Shown: piece after piece, positions 1-8,613 of the stretch
Layout of the letters: every line of letters starts with the position of its first letter
How positions within the stretch are numbered: the stretch's first letter is position 1
DNA from: Eubacterium sp. CAG:180
Lineage (GTDB): Bacteria > Bacillota > Clostridia > Oscillospirales > Acutalibacteraceae
Assembly (NCBI GenBank): GCA_000432435.1
Contig: HF993136.1
Location: forward strand, 173,132 to 218,969
DNA: 45,838 nucleotides
Reading direction: 5' to 3'
Position numbers and translations under genes: made by a program
The notes under the pieces: model-generated
Told to the model about the DNA's origin: nothing
What the model saw: only the letters and a program-made list of their open reading frames with translations
Database searches by the model: none

Positions 1-510
1 CTTTGAAAGCCCGCCGAGCGTAAGCTTTTTTTCAAGATTTTCCTTGATATAGCTTATACACTTTCTCACAGGCGGCGGATAATCCTTGCCTATTGATGAA
101 TAGCGTACAAGATTTGTAAGCTCTATTGCCTTTTCCTGCAAAAACGGCGGTATACTCTCTGACGAAGTCATGGAATCGACGCGGCGTATCATTTTGTCAC
201 TCATCTCATATGCCTCGGATTCACAGAGCCCTCCTTCAATGGCATACCGTATAGCGAGGGTTATACAGCTTACCGCCCAATACTGCATTTGGCGCAAGTT
301 GTTTTCGGAAAGCTTGCCTATTACGAGCCCATTGCTAAAAAATTCGTCCATGGTATAGCTGAGACGCTCTGTGTCTCCCTGTTCGATACAGGTATAGAAC
401 AGTTTTTCCGCCTCATATGCAGTATGAGCTTTGCTTTCAAGTTCATTGTATATAGGATTTGCGTTTTTTTCAGGCAAAATCTCAATTTTTTCAAGACGAA
501 ATTTTTTCAT
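1..510 (-). CDS. AraC-family transcriptional regulator, 5' part only
   Basis: This is a partial reading frame that runs off the left edge; 170 codons are visible from an ATG at 510. An AAGGGGAG ribosome binding site lies just upstream. The visible protein begins MKKFRLEKIEILPEKNANP and is a mostly helical sensor region. Its last residues (CISYIKENLEKKLTL) match the entry into the first helix-turn-helix of AraC/XylS regulators, in which a Y-I-x-x-N-L/H segment precedes the DNA-binding helices. The DNA-binding domain itself lies outside the window, so the family call rests on that short segment and on the N-terminal architecture. Such proteins usually regulate carbon or stress genes; the target cannot be told here. 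It has its own promoter and is separated from ftsH by a terminator. Confidence 0.7.
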   Translation of the reverse strand, partial: MKKFRLEKIEILPEKNANPIYNELESKAHTAYEAEKLFYTCIEQGDTERLSYTMDEFFSNGLVIGKLSENNLRQMQYWAVSCITLAIRYAIEGGLCESEAYEMSDKMIRRVDSMTSSESIPPFLQEKAIELTNLVRYSSIGKDYPPPVRKCISYIKENLEKKLTLGGLSK

Positions 511-534
511 ATTGCTCCCCTTCCGTGATAAATA

Positions 535-563
535 ATTGTAACACTAAGACCTGCAATTTTCAA
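535..563 (-). promoter_or_regulatory. Sigma-A promoter of the AraC-type gene
   Basis: On the minus strand, TTGAAA (563-558) is separated by exactly 17 bp from TACAAT (540-535). It lies 25 bp upstream of the start codon, with AT-rich sequence upstream. Confidence 0.7.
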
Positions 564-609
564 CGGCATCTTTATATAAAAATAAGAATTTTATAAAGCA
601 GGAAAAAAC

Positions 610-637
610 GAAAGCGTGTCCAAAAGGACACGCTTTC
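610..637 (-). terminator. Intrinsic terminator after ftsH
   Basis: A perfect 12-bp stem (GAAAGCGTGTCC / GGACACGCTTTC) with an AAAA loop. It is flanked by GTTTTTT on the minus strand and ATTTTTT on the plus strand. It ends the ftsH transcript, 13 bp past its stop codon, and could work in both directions. Confidence 0.9.
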
Positions 638-650
638 ATTTTTTATAAAA

Positions 651-2747
651 TCAGTTTTCTTTACCGGTTTCATCGGACGAATTTTTCTTTTCATCCGAAT
701 CAACTTCCTTTTCCGCCTCTGAGGCTACATCCTTCGTAAGATATTTCTTTTCGTCGTTGAAATTATCTTCAAGGTCCTTTACCGCCTCGTCCGCATTTTT
801 ATCATCAACGGCTGACGGCTTGTCTTTTTCGACAGTCTCGGTTTTATTTTCAGCTTTTTCACTCTTTGGCTCATAAGGGGGAAGAGTTCCGCCCTCCATA
901 AGAATTTTAAACTGCTCGGCGTCTATCTTCTCTCTCTCGACAAGAGCCTTTGCAACGGCGTGAAGCTTATCAATGTGCTCATTTAAGATTGACTCTGTAC
1001 GGTCATAAGCCTTGAGAATTATCTTCTCAACTTCCTCGTCTATCTCGCAGGCAACCGCCTCGGAATAATTGCGCATATGATTGTAATCTTTTCCGAGGAA
1101 AACCTCATCGTTTCCTGTACCGAAGGTTATCGGTCCGAGTTTTTCGCTCATACCGTACTTTGTTATCATCTTACGAGCCGTATCGGAGGCTCTTTCGATG
1201 TCGTTGGACGCACCTGTTGAAATATCGTTGAAAATTATCTTTTCGGCAACACGTCCGCCGAGGAGCCCGACTATATCGTCAAGCATACGGGACTTCATAA
1301 GATGCATCTCGTCTTTTTCAGGCTGATACATGGTAAAGCCGCCTGCCATACCGCGCGGAACAATCGAAATATGCGTTACAGGATCCTTATGCTCAAGATA
1401 ATACGAGGTAACGGCATGACCTGCCTCGTGATATGCGGTAATTTTCTTATCGCGCTCTGTCATACGGTGCGACTTCTTTTCTGTTCCGACAAGGACTTTC
1501 ATTGCAGCCTCTTCAATGTCGGGCATTGTAATAGCTTTCTTTTTGCGCCTTGCCGCCAAAAGAGCGGCCTCATTAAGCAAATTTTCAAGATCGGCACCCG
1601 TAAAACCGACAGTCTGCGATGCTATTGACCTCAAATCAACATCGGGTCCTAAGGGCTTACGCTTCGCGTGAACCTTCAAAATAGCCTCTCTGCCGTCAAT
1701 ATCCGGATACGAAACAGTTACCTGACGGTCAAAACGACCTGGTCTTAACAGCGCAGGGTCAAGTATATCGGGACGGTTTGTTGCCGCTATAACTATTACT
1801 CCCTGATTTTCTCCGAAGCCGTCCATTTCAACAAGCAGCTGGTTAAGGGTTTGCTCACGTTCATCGTGACCGCCGCCCATACCGGCACCTCTGTGACGTC
1901 CTACGGCATCAATTTCATCTATAAATATTATAGATGGAGAGTTCTTTTTAGCCTGATCAAAGAGGTCACGGACTCTTGACGCACCTACGCCGACATACAT
2001 TTCAACGAAGTCCGAACCCGATATTGAGAAAAACGGAACACCCGCTTCACCGGCGACCGCTTTTGCAAGAAGAGTTTTACCTGTGCCGGGAGGTCCTACA
2101 AGGAGCACACCCTTCGGTATTCTTGCGCCGAGCGCGTTAAATGCCGACGGATTTTTAAGAAATTCAACTATCTCTTCGAGTTCCTCTTTTTCTTCATCGG
2201 CTCCTGCTACATCATCAAAGGTTTTTTTCTGTTTGCCGTCATTGGCATCTTTAACCCTTGCTTTTCCGAAAGAGAGTGTACGGTTATTCTCGTTTTGGAA
2301 TGACTGATTCATTTTGCGGAACATCAGCAGCATAATGACGGTCAACACTATCATTATGACAACCGTAGGCAACAGGCTTACAAGCCACGAGCCCGAATTA
2401 CCCGATTTGTAATCCATTTTAATCTGATTATCGGGATTTTGCTTATTATATTCAACAACGCTGTCGTGAATATCGTCAACAAACATCGAAACATTCGGCA
2501 CGGTATATTTATAAGTAGTGTCGTCGTCCCCGAATAACTTGTACTCCAAGCTTCCACTTGCAAGATTCAAGGTGTACTCTGACACCTCGTTATCTTCAAA
2601 CAAATCAACTATTTCGTAATATTGTTTTTTATCTCTCTGCGTATCGCCCATTGTTGCGTAAATCGAAATACACAAAACAAATATAAGCGGAATTACGATA
2701 TACGGAGCTATTGCTTTCCAGTCAATTTTTTTCAATTCACTAATCAC
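651..2747 (-). CDS. ftsH: ATP-dependent zinc metalloprotease FtsH
   Basis: Membrane-anchored AAA+ protease that degrades misassembled membrane proteins and selected cytosolic regulators. Transmembrane helices lie at about residues 13-34 and 120-143 and flank a small extracellular domain. Walker A is GPPGTGKT (218-225), Walker B IIFIDEID (273-280), and the second region of homology includes TNRPDILDPALLRPGRFD. The zinc site is HEAGH (440-444). After about residue 615 there is a long Lys/Glu-rich, low-complexity tail that the core family does not need. The frame opens with GTG at 2747, directly abutting a GAGGAG site. A TTG at 2735 (giving MKKIDWKAIAPY) has better spacing and may be the true start. 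It is last in a run with tilS and hpt, as in Bacillus. Confidence 0.97.
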   Translation of the reverse strand: MISELKKIDWKAIAPYIVIPLIFVLCISIYATMGDTQRDKKQYYEIVDLFEDNEVSEYTLNLASGSLEYKLFGDDDTTYKYTVPNVSMFVDDIHDSVVEYNKQNPDNQIKMDYKSGNSGSWLVSLLPTVVIMIVLTVIMLLMFRKMNQSFQNENNRTLSFGKARVKDANDGKQKKTFDDVAGADEEKEELEEIVEFLKNPSAFNALGARIPKGVLLVGPPGTGKTLLAKAVAGEAGVPFFSISGSDFVEMYVGVGASRVRDLFDQAKKNSPSIIFIDEIDAVGRHRGAGMGGGHDEREQTLNQLLVEMDGFGENQGVIVIAATNRPDILDPALLRPGRFDRQVTVSYPDIDGREAILKVHAKRKPLGPDVDLRSIASQTVGFTGADLENLLNEAALLAARRKKKAITMPDIEEAAMKVLVGTEKKSHRMTERDKKITAYHEAGHAVTSYYLEHKDPVTHISIVPRGMAGGFTMYQPEKDEMHLMKSRMLDDIVGLLGGRVAEKIIFNDISTGASNDIERASDTARKMITKYGMSEKLGPITFGTGNDEVFLGKDYNHMRNYSEAVACEIDEEVEKIILKAYDRTESILNEHIDKLHAVAKALVEREKIDAEQFKILMEGGTLPPYEPKSEKAENKTETVEKDKPSAVDDKNADEAVKDLEDNFNDEKKYLTKDVASEAEKEVDSDEKKNSSDETGKEN

Positions 2748-2779
2748 TCCTCAGAGTTGTAATTTTGCACTATCGGTTG

Positions 2780-3340
2780 TTACTTTTCGTAAACCTTAGG
2801 CTTTAATATGCCTACATACGGAAGATTTCTGTACTTTTCGTCATAGTCAAGGCCGTAGCCTACAACAAAAGCATCCGGTATCACAGCGCCGCTGTAATCA
2901 GCCTTGAGGTCTACAAGACGTCGCTCCGGTTTATCAAGCAAGGTACAAATCTTAAAGCTTGCCGGATTGCGGCGAAGAAGAATATCTTTAAGGTAACTCA
3001 ACGTTTTGCCGCTGTCGAGAATATCCTCAACTATAAGCAAATCTGCGCCCTCAACAACATTTGTGTCGAGGTCCTTGATTATTTTAACTACGCCGCTTGT
3101 TGAAGTACCCGAGCCATAGCTCGATACCGACATAAAGTCTATACAGCACGGAATATCTATGGCGCGCATAAGGTCGCCCATAAATACCACCGAGCCCTTC
3201 AACACGCTGACCAAGAGTAATTTTCTGCCGCTGTCGCGGTAGTCGTCGCTTATCTGCTTACCGAGCGACGTAACTATTTCCTTTAATTTCTCTTCGGACA
3301 AGAGAACACTCTCAATGTCATTCTTATAGTCTACCTTCAT
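2780..3340 (-). CDS. hpt: Hypoxanthine(-guanine) phosphoribosyltransferase
   Basis: Purine salvage enzyme that converts hypoxanthine or guanine plus PRPP to IMP or GMP in the cytosol. The protein is 186 residues, normal for the family. The PRPP-binding loop is VEDILDSGKT (104-113), the flexible-loop S-Y pair is in SVSSYGSG (71-78), and the C-terminal PDAFVVGYGLDYDE segment fits base and Mg binding. An ATG at 3388 is also open, but the start at 3340 is preferred: it has a GGGGGAG site five bases upstream and its A overlaps the tilS stop codon (TAATG). That implies translational coupling to tilS. In Bacillus, tilS, hpt and ftsH are also adjacent. Confidence 0.95.
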   Translation of the reverse strand: MKVDYKNDIESVLLSEEKLKEIVTSLGKQISDDYRDSGRKLLLVSVLKGSVVFMGDLMRAIDIPCCIDFMSVSSYGSGTSTSGVVKIIKDLDTNVVEGADLLIVEDILDSGKTLSYLKDILLRRNPASFKICTLLDKPERRLVDLKADYSGAVIPDAFVVGYGLDYDEKYRNLPYVGILKPKVYEK

Positions 3341-4686
3341 TAATTCTCCCCCGTTAAACCTGTTATAATTATAAATCTTCTTGTACATTTATCGACGCGA
3401 AATTCAGATGATGTACCGAAGCCCTCAACCCAAACGGTTTTTTCTCCGCTGCTGACAACCGGTATACAAACTCTCTTCGGCTGCGGAATTTTCGCTTCGT
3501 TAAACAGCTTTTTAAGCGTCTTTGTATTCTTTCTGCGCGCAGAAGAGAATTTATCCCCTTCTTTTCTGCTCCGCACCGAAAGAACATTGCCTATTTTATC
3601 ACAATCCACGGCATTATCCAATAGTACTTTGTTAAGATTTTGTAAATCTTTTTGAGTGAAAATCTGAATTTTAAGCTTACCGTACGGATATTCCACGATG
3701 CCGTCTTTTACATTGAACGTTACGGAAAATGGTAAATACTCCTCTGTTTTTTCGGAAAGGACGAGTGAACCGTCCTTGTGAGCGAGTATTATTTTACCCG
3801 GCAAGGTTATGCTTTTAGCCGTACCCACCGTATTTTCGGCATCATATATGTGGACTGCGGAAATATCCTTTTTAATATTATCGCTTAAAAACTTCATTAA
3901 GATCCTGCGGCGCAATGCCTTGGGATAACCCGAAAGCTTCTCTTCGTCCAAGCCGAGCGAAGTTTTACATTCGGAGTATTTAAGCTCTGTGATTTCTTCT
4001 ATCAGTTTTTCGTCATCCGTCGCATTTTCAGTAAGTCGGGAAAATGCCGAAAGAACGGACGGATTCATTTTTTGCAGAGTCGGAAAAACTACGTTTCTGA
4101 TAACATTTCTCTTATATTCGTTTTGAAGATTTGTGCTGTCGGTAACAAAATCAAGAGAATTTTCTTTACAGTACAATTCAATATCGTCGCGCGAAGTCAT
4201 AATGAGCGGTCTTATTATATTGCCGCGTATCGGCGGTATACCGCAAAGTCCCTTGCAGCCCGTGCCGCGTACAATGTTCAAAAGTACGGTTTCGGCACTG
4301 TCATTAAGATTGTGTGCCGTTGCGATTTTTGCGTTTTCGCCTGCCGTGTTTTTAAAGCACTCATACCTTTTTCGCCTGCCGCACTCCTCTTCGCTCTCGC
4401 CCGTCTTTTTACACTCAAGCGGTATGTCAAAGCGGAACACGGTCAATTTTATTCCAAGGCTTTTGCAAAAATCGGAACAAAATTTTTCATCTCGCAAAGC
4501 CTCTTCGCCGCGTATACCGTGGTTTACGTGAACAGCTTCGACTTCAAGCGAAAGCGAATCCCTGAGTGAAACAAGAGCATGTGTAAGACACACCGAATCC
4601 GCTCCGCCGGAAAGCCCCACAACGATTTTATCGCCGTAAGACAGCATATCATATTTTTTTGTTGCCGATAATACGTCACGGTTCAT
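3340..4686 (-). CDS. tilS: tRNA(Ile)-lysidine synthase
   Basis: ATP-dependent enzyme that attaches lysine to C34 of the tRNA-Ile that reads AUA; essential in most bacteria. At 448 residues it has the long Firmicutes form. The N-terminal PP-loop ATPase motif is SGGADS (26-31). HxNHGIRG follows, then the central TilS substrate-binding region and a C-terminal TilS_C domain (RSRKEGDKF... KKLFNEAKIP). Its start overlaps the end of dnaB by 11 bp and its stop overlaps the start of hpt by one base, so the three are co-transcribed and probably coupled. Confidence 0.96.
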   Translation of the reverse strand: MNRDVLSATKKYDMLSYGDKIVVGLSGGADSVCLTHALVSLRDSLSLEVEAVHVNHGIRGEEALRDEKFCSDFCKSLGIKLTVFRFDIPLECKKTGESEEECGRRKRYECFKNTAGENAKIATAHNLNDSAETVLLNIVRGTGCKGLCGIPPIRGNIIRPLIMTSRDDIELYCKENSLDFVTDSTNLQNEYKRNVIRNVVFPTLQKMNPSVLSAFSRLTENATDDEKLIEEITELKYSECKTSLGLDEEKLSGYPKALRRRILMKFLSDNIKKDISAVHIYDAENTVGTAKSITLPGKIILAHKDGSLVLSEKTEEYLPFSVTFNVKDGIVEYPYGKLKIQIFTQKDLQNLNKVLLDNAVDCDKIGNVLSVRSRKEGDKFSSARRKNTKTLKKLFNEAKIPQPKRVCIPVVSSGEKTVWVEGFGTSSEFRVDKCTRRFIIITGLTGEN

Positions 4687-6040
4687 TTCTGTTGTACTCC
4701 GCGGTCGTAAACAAGGTATACTGACCGTTCCAGTTAAGGTCTACGTCGGTAGTGCCGCCGTGACGGTTTTTGGCTATTATGACCTGCGCCTTATTCTCGT
4801 CTGCAACAACGCTTTCGCCCTTGTCCTCATCAAAATACGATTCACGGTACAAGAGTAAAATTATATCGGCGTCCTGCTCTATTGAACCCGATTCACGAAG
4901 CTCCGACATAGTGGGCTTGTGATCCTTGCCCTTACCCGACGCCGACTGACGGTTAAGCTGTGAGCAGGTAACCACCGGTATTTTAAGGTCTTTTGCCATA
5001 AGCTTTAAGCTTCTTGTGATTTCAGCTACCTCCTGCGCACGGTTATCGGTACGCTTCGTTCCGGTCATAAGCTGAAGGTAGTCAATAACTACAAGGTCAA
5101 CATCTTTAAGGCGGCGCACTCTTGCTTTCATTTCGGGAACGGTTATATTTGACGTATCGTCAAAATATAGCTCCGCCTTTGAAAGCGCGTCGGAACACGT
5201 GGCAATTCTGACCCACTCTTCGGGAGAAATGTCGCCCGTTCTCATTTTTGAGCTTTCAATTCTCGCTTCGGTGGCAAGAATACGCTGAGCTAGCTGCTCT
5301 TTTGACATCTCAAGTGAAAAGAAAAGAACTTTTTTACGCGAAGTAACCGCGGCATTGCGTGCAATATTCAGCGCGAAGCTTGTTTTACCCATCGCAGGAC
5401 GAGCTCCGATAAGAATAAGGTCGGACTTGTTAAGTCCGGTCATATATTTATCAAGCACGGAAAATCCCGTAGGAATACCCTTTCGGTCCTTGCCCTCGGG
5501 AGTTGAAAGCAATGTCACGTTGGGGATAACGTCATTTATCACTATATCGCCGAGCTTAGTCGGTCCGTCGGTTGTTTTGCCCTGACGAATGTTATATATG
5601 CGCTGCTCCGCCGAATCGAGTATAGTTTCGGCATTTTCCGATTGTTCCGAACACTGGTGAAGTACATCGTGCGAAACATTCATAAGCTCACGAAGAGTGA
5701 ACTTTTCCTTAACGATTTTGGCATAATTCATAACGTTTGCCGTTGACGGTACTGCCTGAGCAAGCTGTGCCAGGTAATTTTTGCCGTCGGCATCGTTATA
5801 AACTTCGTTCTTTTTGAGCTCCTCAAGAACTATCAACGGGTCTATCTTTGAACCGAGAGCGTCAAGCGTTACAATAACCGAATAGATATCGCGGTGCTGC
5901 GGAATATAAAAATGCTCAGCCTTTAGTACCGTCATTACATCCGAAAGACATTGCGGGTCTATAAGCACGGAGCCCAAAACAGCCTGTTCCGATTCAAGCG
6001 AATACGGCTCTGTTAAATTGTCAAAAGTCAGGTTGTCCAT
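4676..6040 (-). CDS. dnaB: Replicative DNA helicase DnaB (DnaC in Bacillus)
   Basis: Hexameric 5'-3' helicase of the replication fork, 454 residues. The N-terminal DnaB_N domain (about 12-115) binds primase and loader. The RecA-like C-terminal domain has Walker A GARPAMGKT (212-220), Walker B VVIDYLQLM and the arginine-finger region ending in AKNRHGGT. No intein or insertion is seen. It lies directly after rplI with a 22-bp gap and carries a GGATGTG site before the ATG. This matches the conserved gdpP-rplI-dnaB order of Firmicutes. Confidence 0.97.
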   Translation of the reverse strand: MDNLTFDNLTEPYSLESEQAVLGSVLIDPQCLSDVMTVLKAEHFYIPQHRDIYSVIVTLDALGSKIDPLIVLEELKKNEVYNDADGKNYLAQLAQAVPSTANVMNYAKIVKEKFTLRELMNVSHDVLHQCSEQSENAETILDSAEQRIYNIRQGKTTDGPTKLGDIVINDVIPNVTLLSTPEGKDRKGIPTGFSVLDKYMTGLNKSDLILIGARPAMGKTSFALNIARNAAVTSRKKVLFFSLEMSKEQLAQRILATEARIESSKMRTGDISPEEWVRIATCSDALSKAELYFDDTSNITVPEMKARVRRLKDVDLVVIDYLQLMTGTKRTDNRAQEVAEITRSLKLMAKDLKIPVVTCSQLNRQSASGKGKDHKPTMSELRESGSIEQDADIILLLYRESYFDEDKGESVVADENKAQVIIAKNRHGGTTDVDLNWNGQYTLFTTAEYNRNEP

Positions 6041-6062
6041 TTATTTCACATCCGGTTATGTT

Positions 6063-6503
6063 TTATTCTCCGACTTCAACGTAAAGCTTTGCGGTAATTC
6101 CGTTGTAAAGCTTCACCTCTGCCGTATATGTGCCGAAATTTTTGATGTCGTCCATAGACATCTTGCGCTTGTCAACGGTAACGCCGAGCTGTTTGCCGAC
6201 TGCATCTGCAGCTTCTTTAACCGTGACCGAGCCAAAAAGCTTGCCGTTTTCACCGGCCTTAGCCTTAAGTTTTACAGTCTTGCCATCGAGCTTTGCCTTT
6301 GCTTTATTTGCATTATCTATTTCGACCTCTATCTTATGCTGCTTGGAGGATTCGCTGTTGCGAAACTCCGTGAGAGTCTGAGCATTTGCCTCAACTGCAA
6401 GTCCCTTAGGAAAAAGAAAGTTACGGGCATAACCATCGGACGCCTTGACTTTTTCGCCGGCTTTGCCGAGTCCCTTTACATCTTTTTTAAGAATGACCTC
6501 CAT
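6063..6503 (-). CDS. rplI: 50S ribosomal protein L9
   Basis: Large-subunit protein that binds 23S rRNA at the base of the L1 stalk. The protein is 146 residues with the usual N-terminal signature (MEVILKKDVKGLGKAGE, then GYARNFLFPKGLA). A long connecting helix and C-terminal domain follow. A TTG three codons upstream is open, but an AAAGGA site sits nine bases before the ATG at 6503 and would overlap that TTG, so the ATG is chosen. Confidence 0.97.
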   Translation of the reverse strand: MEVILKKDVKGLGKAGEKVKASDGYARNFLFPKGLAVEANAQTLTEFRNSESSKQHKIEVEIDNANKAKAKLDGKTVKLKAKAGENGKLFGSVTVKEAADAVGKQLGVTVDKRKMSMDDIKNFGTYTAEVKLYNGITAKLYVEVGE

Positions 6504-6551
6504 ATTTATCAATCCTTTCTTTTATACGGCACCCGTTTTTCGGAACCGAAA

Positions 6552-8519
6552 TCATAAATTACTGTAATAATTATCAATGGCGGTTTTAAGCATATCTTTA
6601 ATTTGACTCTCGGTAATATCCTTGAGTTGAACCGCCGCCATGGTCTGATGTCCTCCGCCACCGAGCGCCTCCATTATAAGCTGGACGTTTACCTTGCCCA
6701 TGGAACGCGCCGATATATTTATGATATCATCAGTCTTAAATATAACAAATGACGCATCGACACCGCTTACAGAAAGAAGCTCATCCGCAGCTTGTGCGCA
6801 AACCACACGTATATCGTCAGATTCAATATCGGTAACCGAAATCGCACAAGCACGATACATTTCTGCATTCATAACAACCATACCGCGAAGCTTTCTTGAC
6901 TCCATGGAATTTGCAAAAAATGATTTTACCGTTACGGTGTCCGCTCCACGGGAGCGAAGATATGCTGCCGCCTCGAAAGTACGTACTCCGGCTCTTAAAA
7001 CAAATTCCTTTGTATCAAGCATAATACCCGACATTAAGGCCGTAGCGCAAACTGAGTCTGCAACAGGATGCTTGCTAATATACTGCAAAAGCTCCGTCAC
7101 CATTTCACACGTTGAAGAAGCATGCGGCTCGTGATAAAAAATAACAGCATTATTTATGTAATCGACTGTTTTCCTGTGGTGATCTATAACTATTACATTT
7201 TGAGCTTTTTCATATACATTTTTCGAGTCAACGAAATCCGCCTTGTGAGTGTCGACTACAATAAGTAAAGTCTTTTTGACCGTGAGACGCTCACCCGTTA
7301 AAGGAGAAACGAAGCAATCATCGTCACTTTTTCCTATATAGTCAATAAGAGGTTGGGCAAGCGTTGTTTTTCTGTTTACCACTATTTTTGCGTCTTTACC
7401 GAGCGCCAAAGCTGCCTTGTACATACCGTATGCGGCACCGACGCTGTCAAGATCGGAGAATTTGTGACCCATTATAACTACATTAGACGCATTTCTTATA
7501 AGCTCCGACATAGCGGAAGCCACGACTCTTGTGCGAACCTTTGTGCGCTTTTCAACGCCCTTTGAAACGCCTCCGAAGAACGTGTACTTATCGTTATCCT
7601 TTACCGCTACCTGATCGCCGCCGCGACCGAGAGCCATATCGAGAGCCTGACGTGCGGCACCTTCGGCGTCGCTTAAATTATCTCCCCTGCCGACGCCCGC
7701 GGAAAGCGTTATTCCGACAGTAGCACCGTTATAAGTATAGCTTCTGACGTTTTCAAGCACATTGAATTTTTTTGAAATCATCTTTTCAAGCTCGGATTCG
7801 GGTACTATTGCTATAAATCGCCCTGTTCCGAGTTTGCGGAAAACGCCGCTGAATTCAGAAAACCAGTTTTCGGTAAGTCTTTCAACAGCACTTGTTATTT
7901 CGGCATATTCACTCTCTTTATACACTCTGTAAAACTCGTCTATGCTGTCAACCGCAACAAGAGCTACGGCCGGCTTTGACATACGATATTCTCTGACTAT
8001 ACTCTTAAGGTCGGTATCATCTACAAAATAAAAAACCGTACAGGACTCTCCGGAAGAGTCAAGCGTTTCACTTATAACGGTGTAATCTCGACCGTCATAA
8101 GTCGCTGAAAATGTTTTTTTTGCGGCAAGCTCCGACAAAGCCTTACCGCCTATAAAAACGGATATATTATCTTCTCTCGGCTGACGGTTTCTTATAACGG
8201 CAGCTTTAAAAAGGTCGTTAAACCAAAGAATTTTCCCGTTTGTCTTGCATATTACGGCAGGAAGTGGAAAATATTTTAACATATCCTTATCCGACAGCGA
8301 CGCATTGAGTGAAATCACCGCATTTTTTATTATACGAAATTCGTTGTGCATTTTAAGGATTGCGGAAACCGCAAGCACAACGGAAAGAGCCGCCTCGCCT
8401 ATGGCGAGAGGCAAAAGCACTCCTTTTGCCGCCGTCACAGCTGAAGCCGTAAACAGCGCAATAACCGCAAAAAATGTAATCGGATAGGTTTTTACAAGAT
8501 GACTTATTTTGAATTTCAT
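6552..8519 (-). CDS. gdpP: Cyclic-di-AMP phosphodiesterase GdpP
   Basis: Membrane enzyme that hydrolyses c-di-AMP to pApA, tuning potassium and osmotic balance and cell-wall stress. The protein is 655 residues. Two N-terminal transmembrane helices (about residues 10-50) are followed by a PAS-like domain (PLPAVICKTNGKILWFN) and a degenerate GGDEF domain that has lost its catalytic motif, as is normal for GdpP. Next come the DHH phosphoesterase (GHKFSDLDSVGAAYG, VVDTHKAD, VIDHHRK) and the DHHA1 domain ending in GGGGHQTMAA. An upstream in-frame GTG is possible, but the ATG at 8519 has a correctly spaced AAGGGAG. It sits between rnjA and rplI. Confidence 0.94.
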   Translation of the reverse strand: MKFKISHLVKTYPITFFAVIALFTASAVTAAKGVLLPLAIGEAALSVVLAVSAILKMHNEFRIIKNAVISLNASLSDKDMLKYFPLPAVICKTNGKILWFNDLFKAAVIRNRQPREDNISVFIGGKALSELAAKKTFSATYDGRDYTVISETLDSSGESCTVFYFVDDTDLKSIVREYRMSKPAVALVAVDSIDEFYRVYKESEYAEITSAVERLTENWFSEFSGVFRKLGTGRFIAIVPESELEKMISKKFNVLENVRSYTYNGATVGITLSAGVGRGDNLSDAEGAARQALDMALGRGGDQVAVKDNDKYTFFGGVSKGVEKRTKVRTRVVASAMSELIRNASNVVIMGHKFSDLDSVGAAYGMYKAALALGKDAKIVVNRKTTLAQPLIDYIGKSDDDCFVSPLTGERLTVKKTLLIVVDTHKADFVDSKNVYEKAQNVIVIDHHRKTVDYINNAVIFYHEPHASSTCEMVTELLQYISKHPVADSVCATALMSGIMLDTKEFVLRAGVRTFEAAAYLRSRGADTVTVKSFFANSMESRKLRGMVVMNAEMYRACAISVTDIESDDIRVVCAQAADELLSVSGVDASFVIFKTDDIINISARSMGKVNVQLIMEALGGGGHQTMAAVQLKDITESQIKDMLKTAIDNYYSNL

Positions 8520-8613
8520 TTTTACTCCCTTTGGCACTGCGGCGTAAAATCAAAGCTTTAACTATTAAATCCAGACGAACCGCGGCACTCTGTAAAAAGC
8601 AAATAAAAAACAG

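Noticed and set aside
4072..4569. Long plus-strand open frames opposite tilS and other core genes
   Set aside because: These frames lie antisense to genes with strong family signatures, lack ribosome binding sites and show no domain. They are shadows caused by codon bias, as are similar frames opposite ftsH, ade, yebC, uvrC and the topoisomerase genes.
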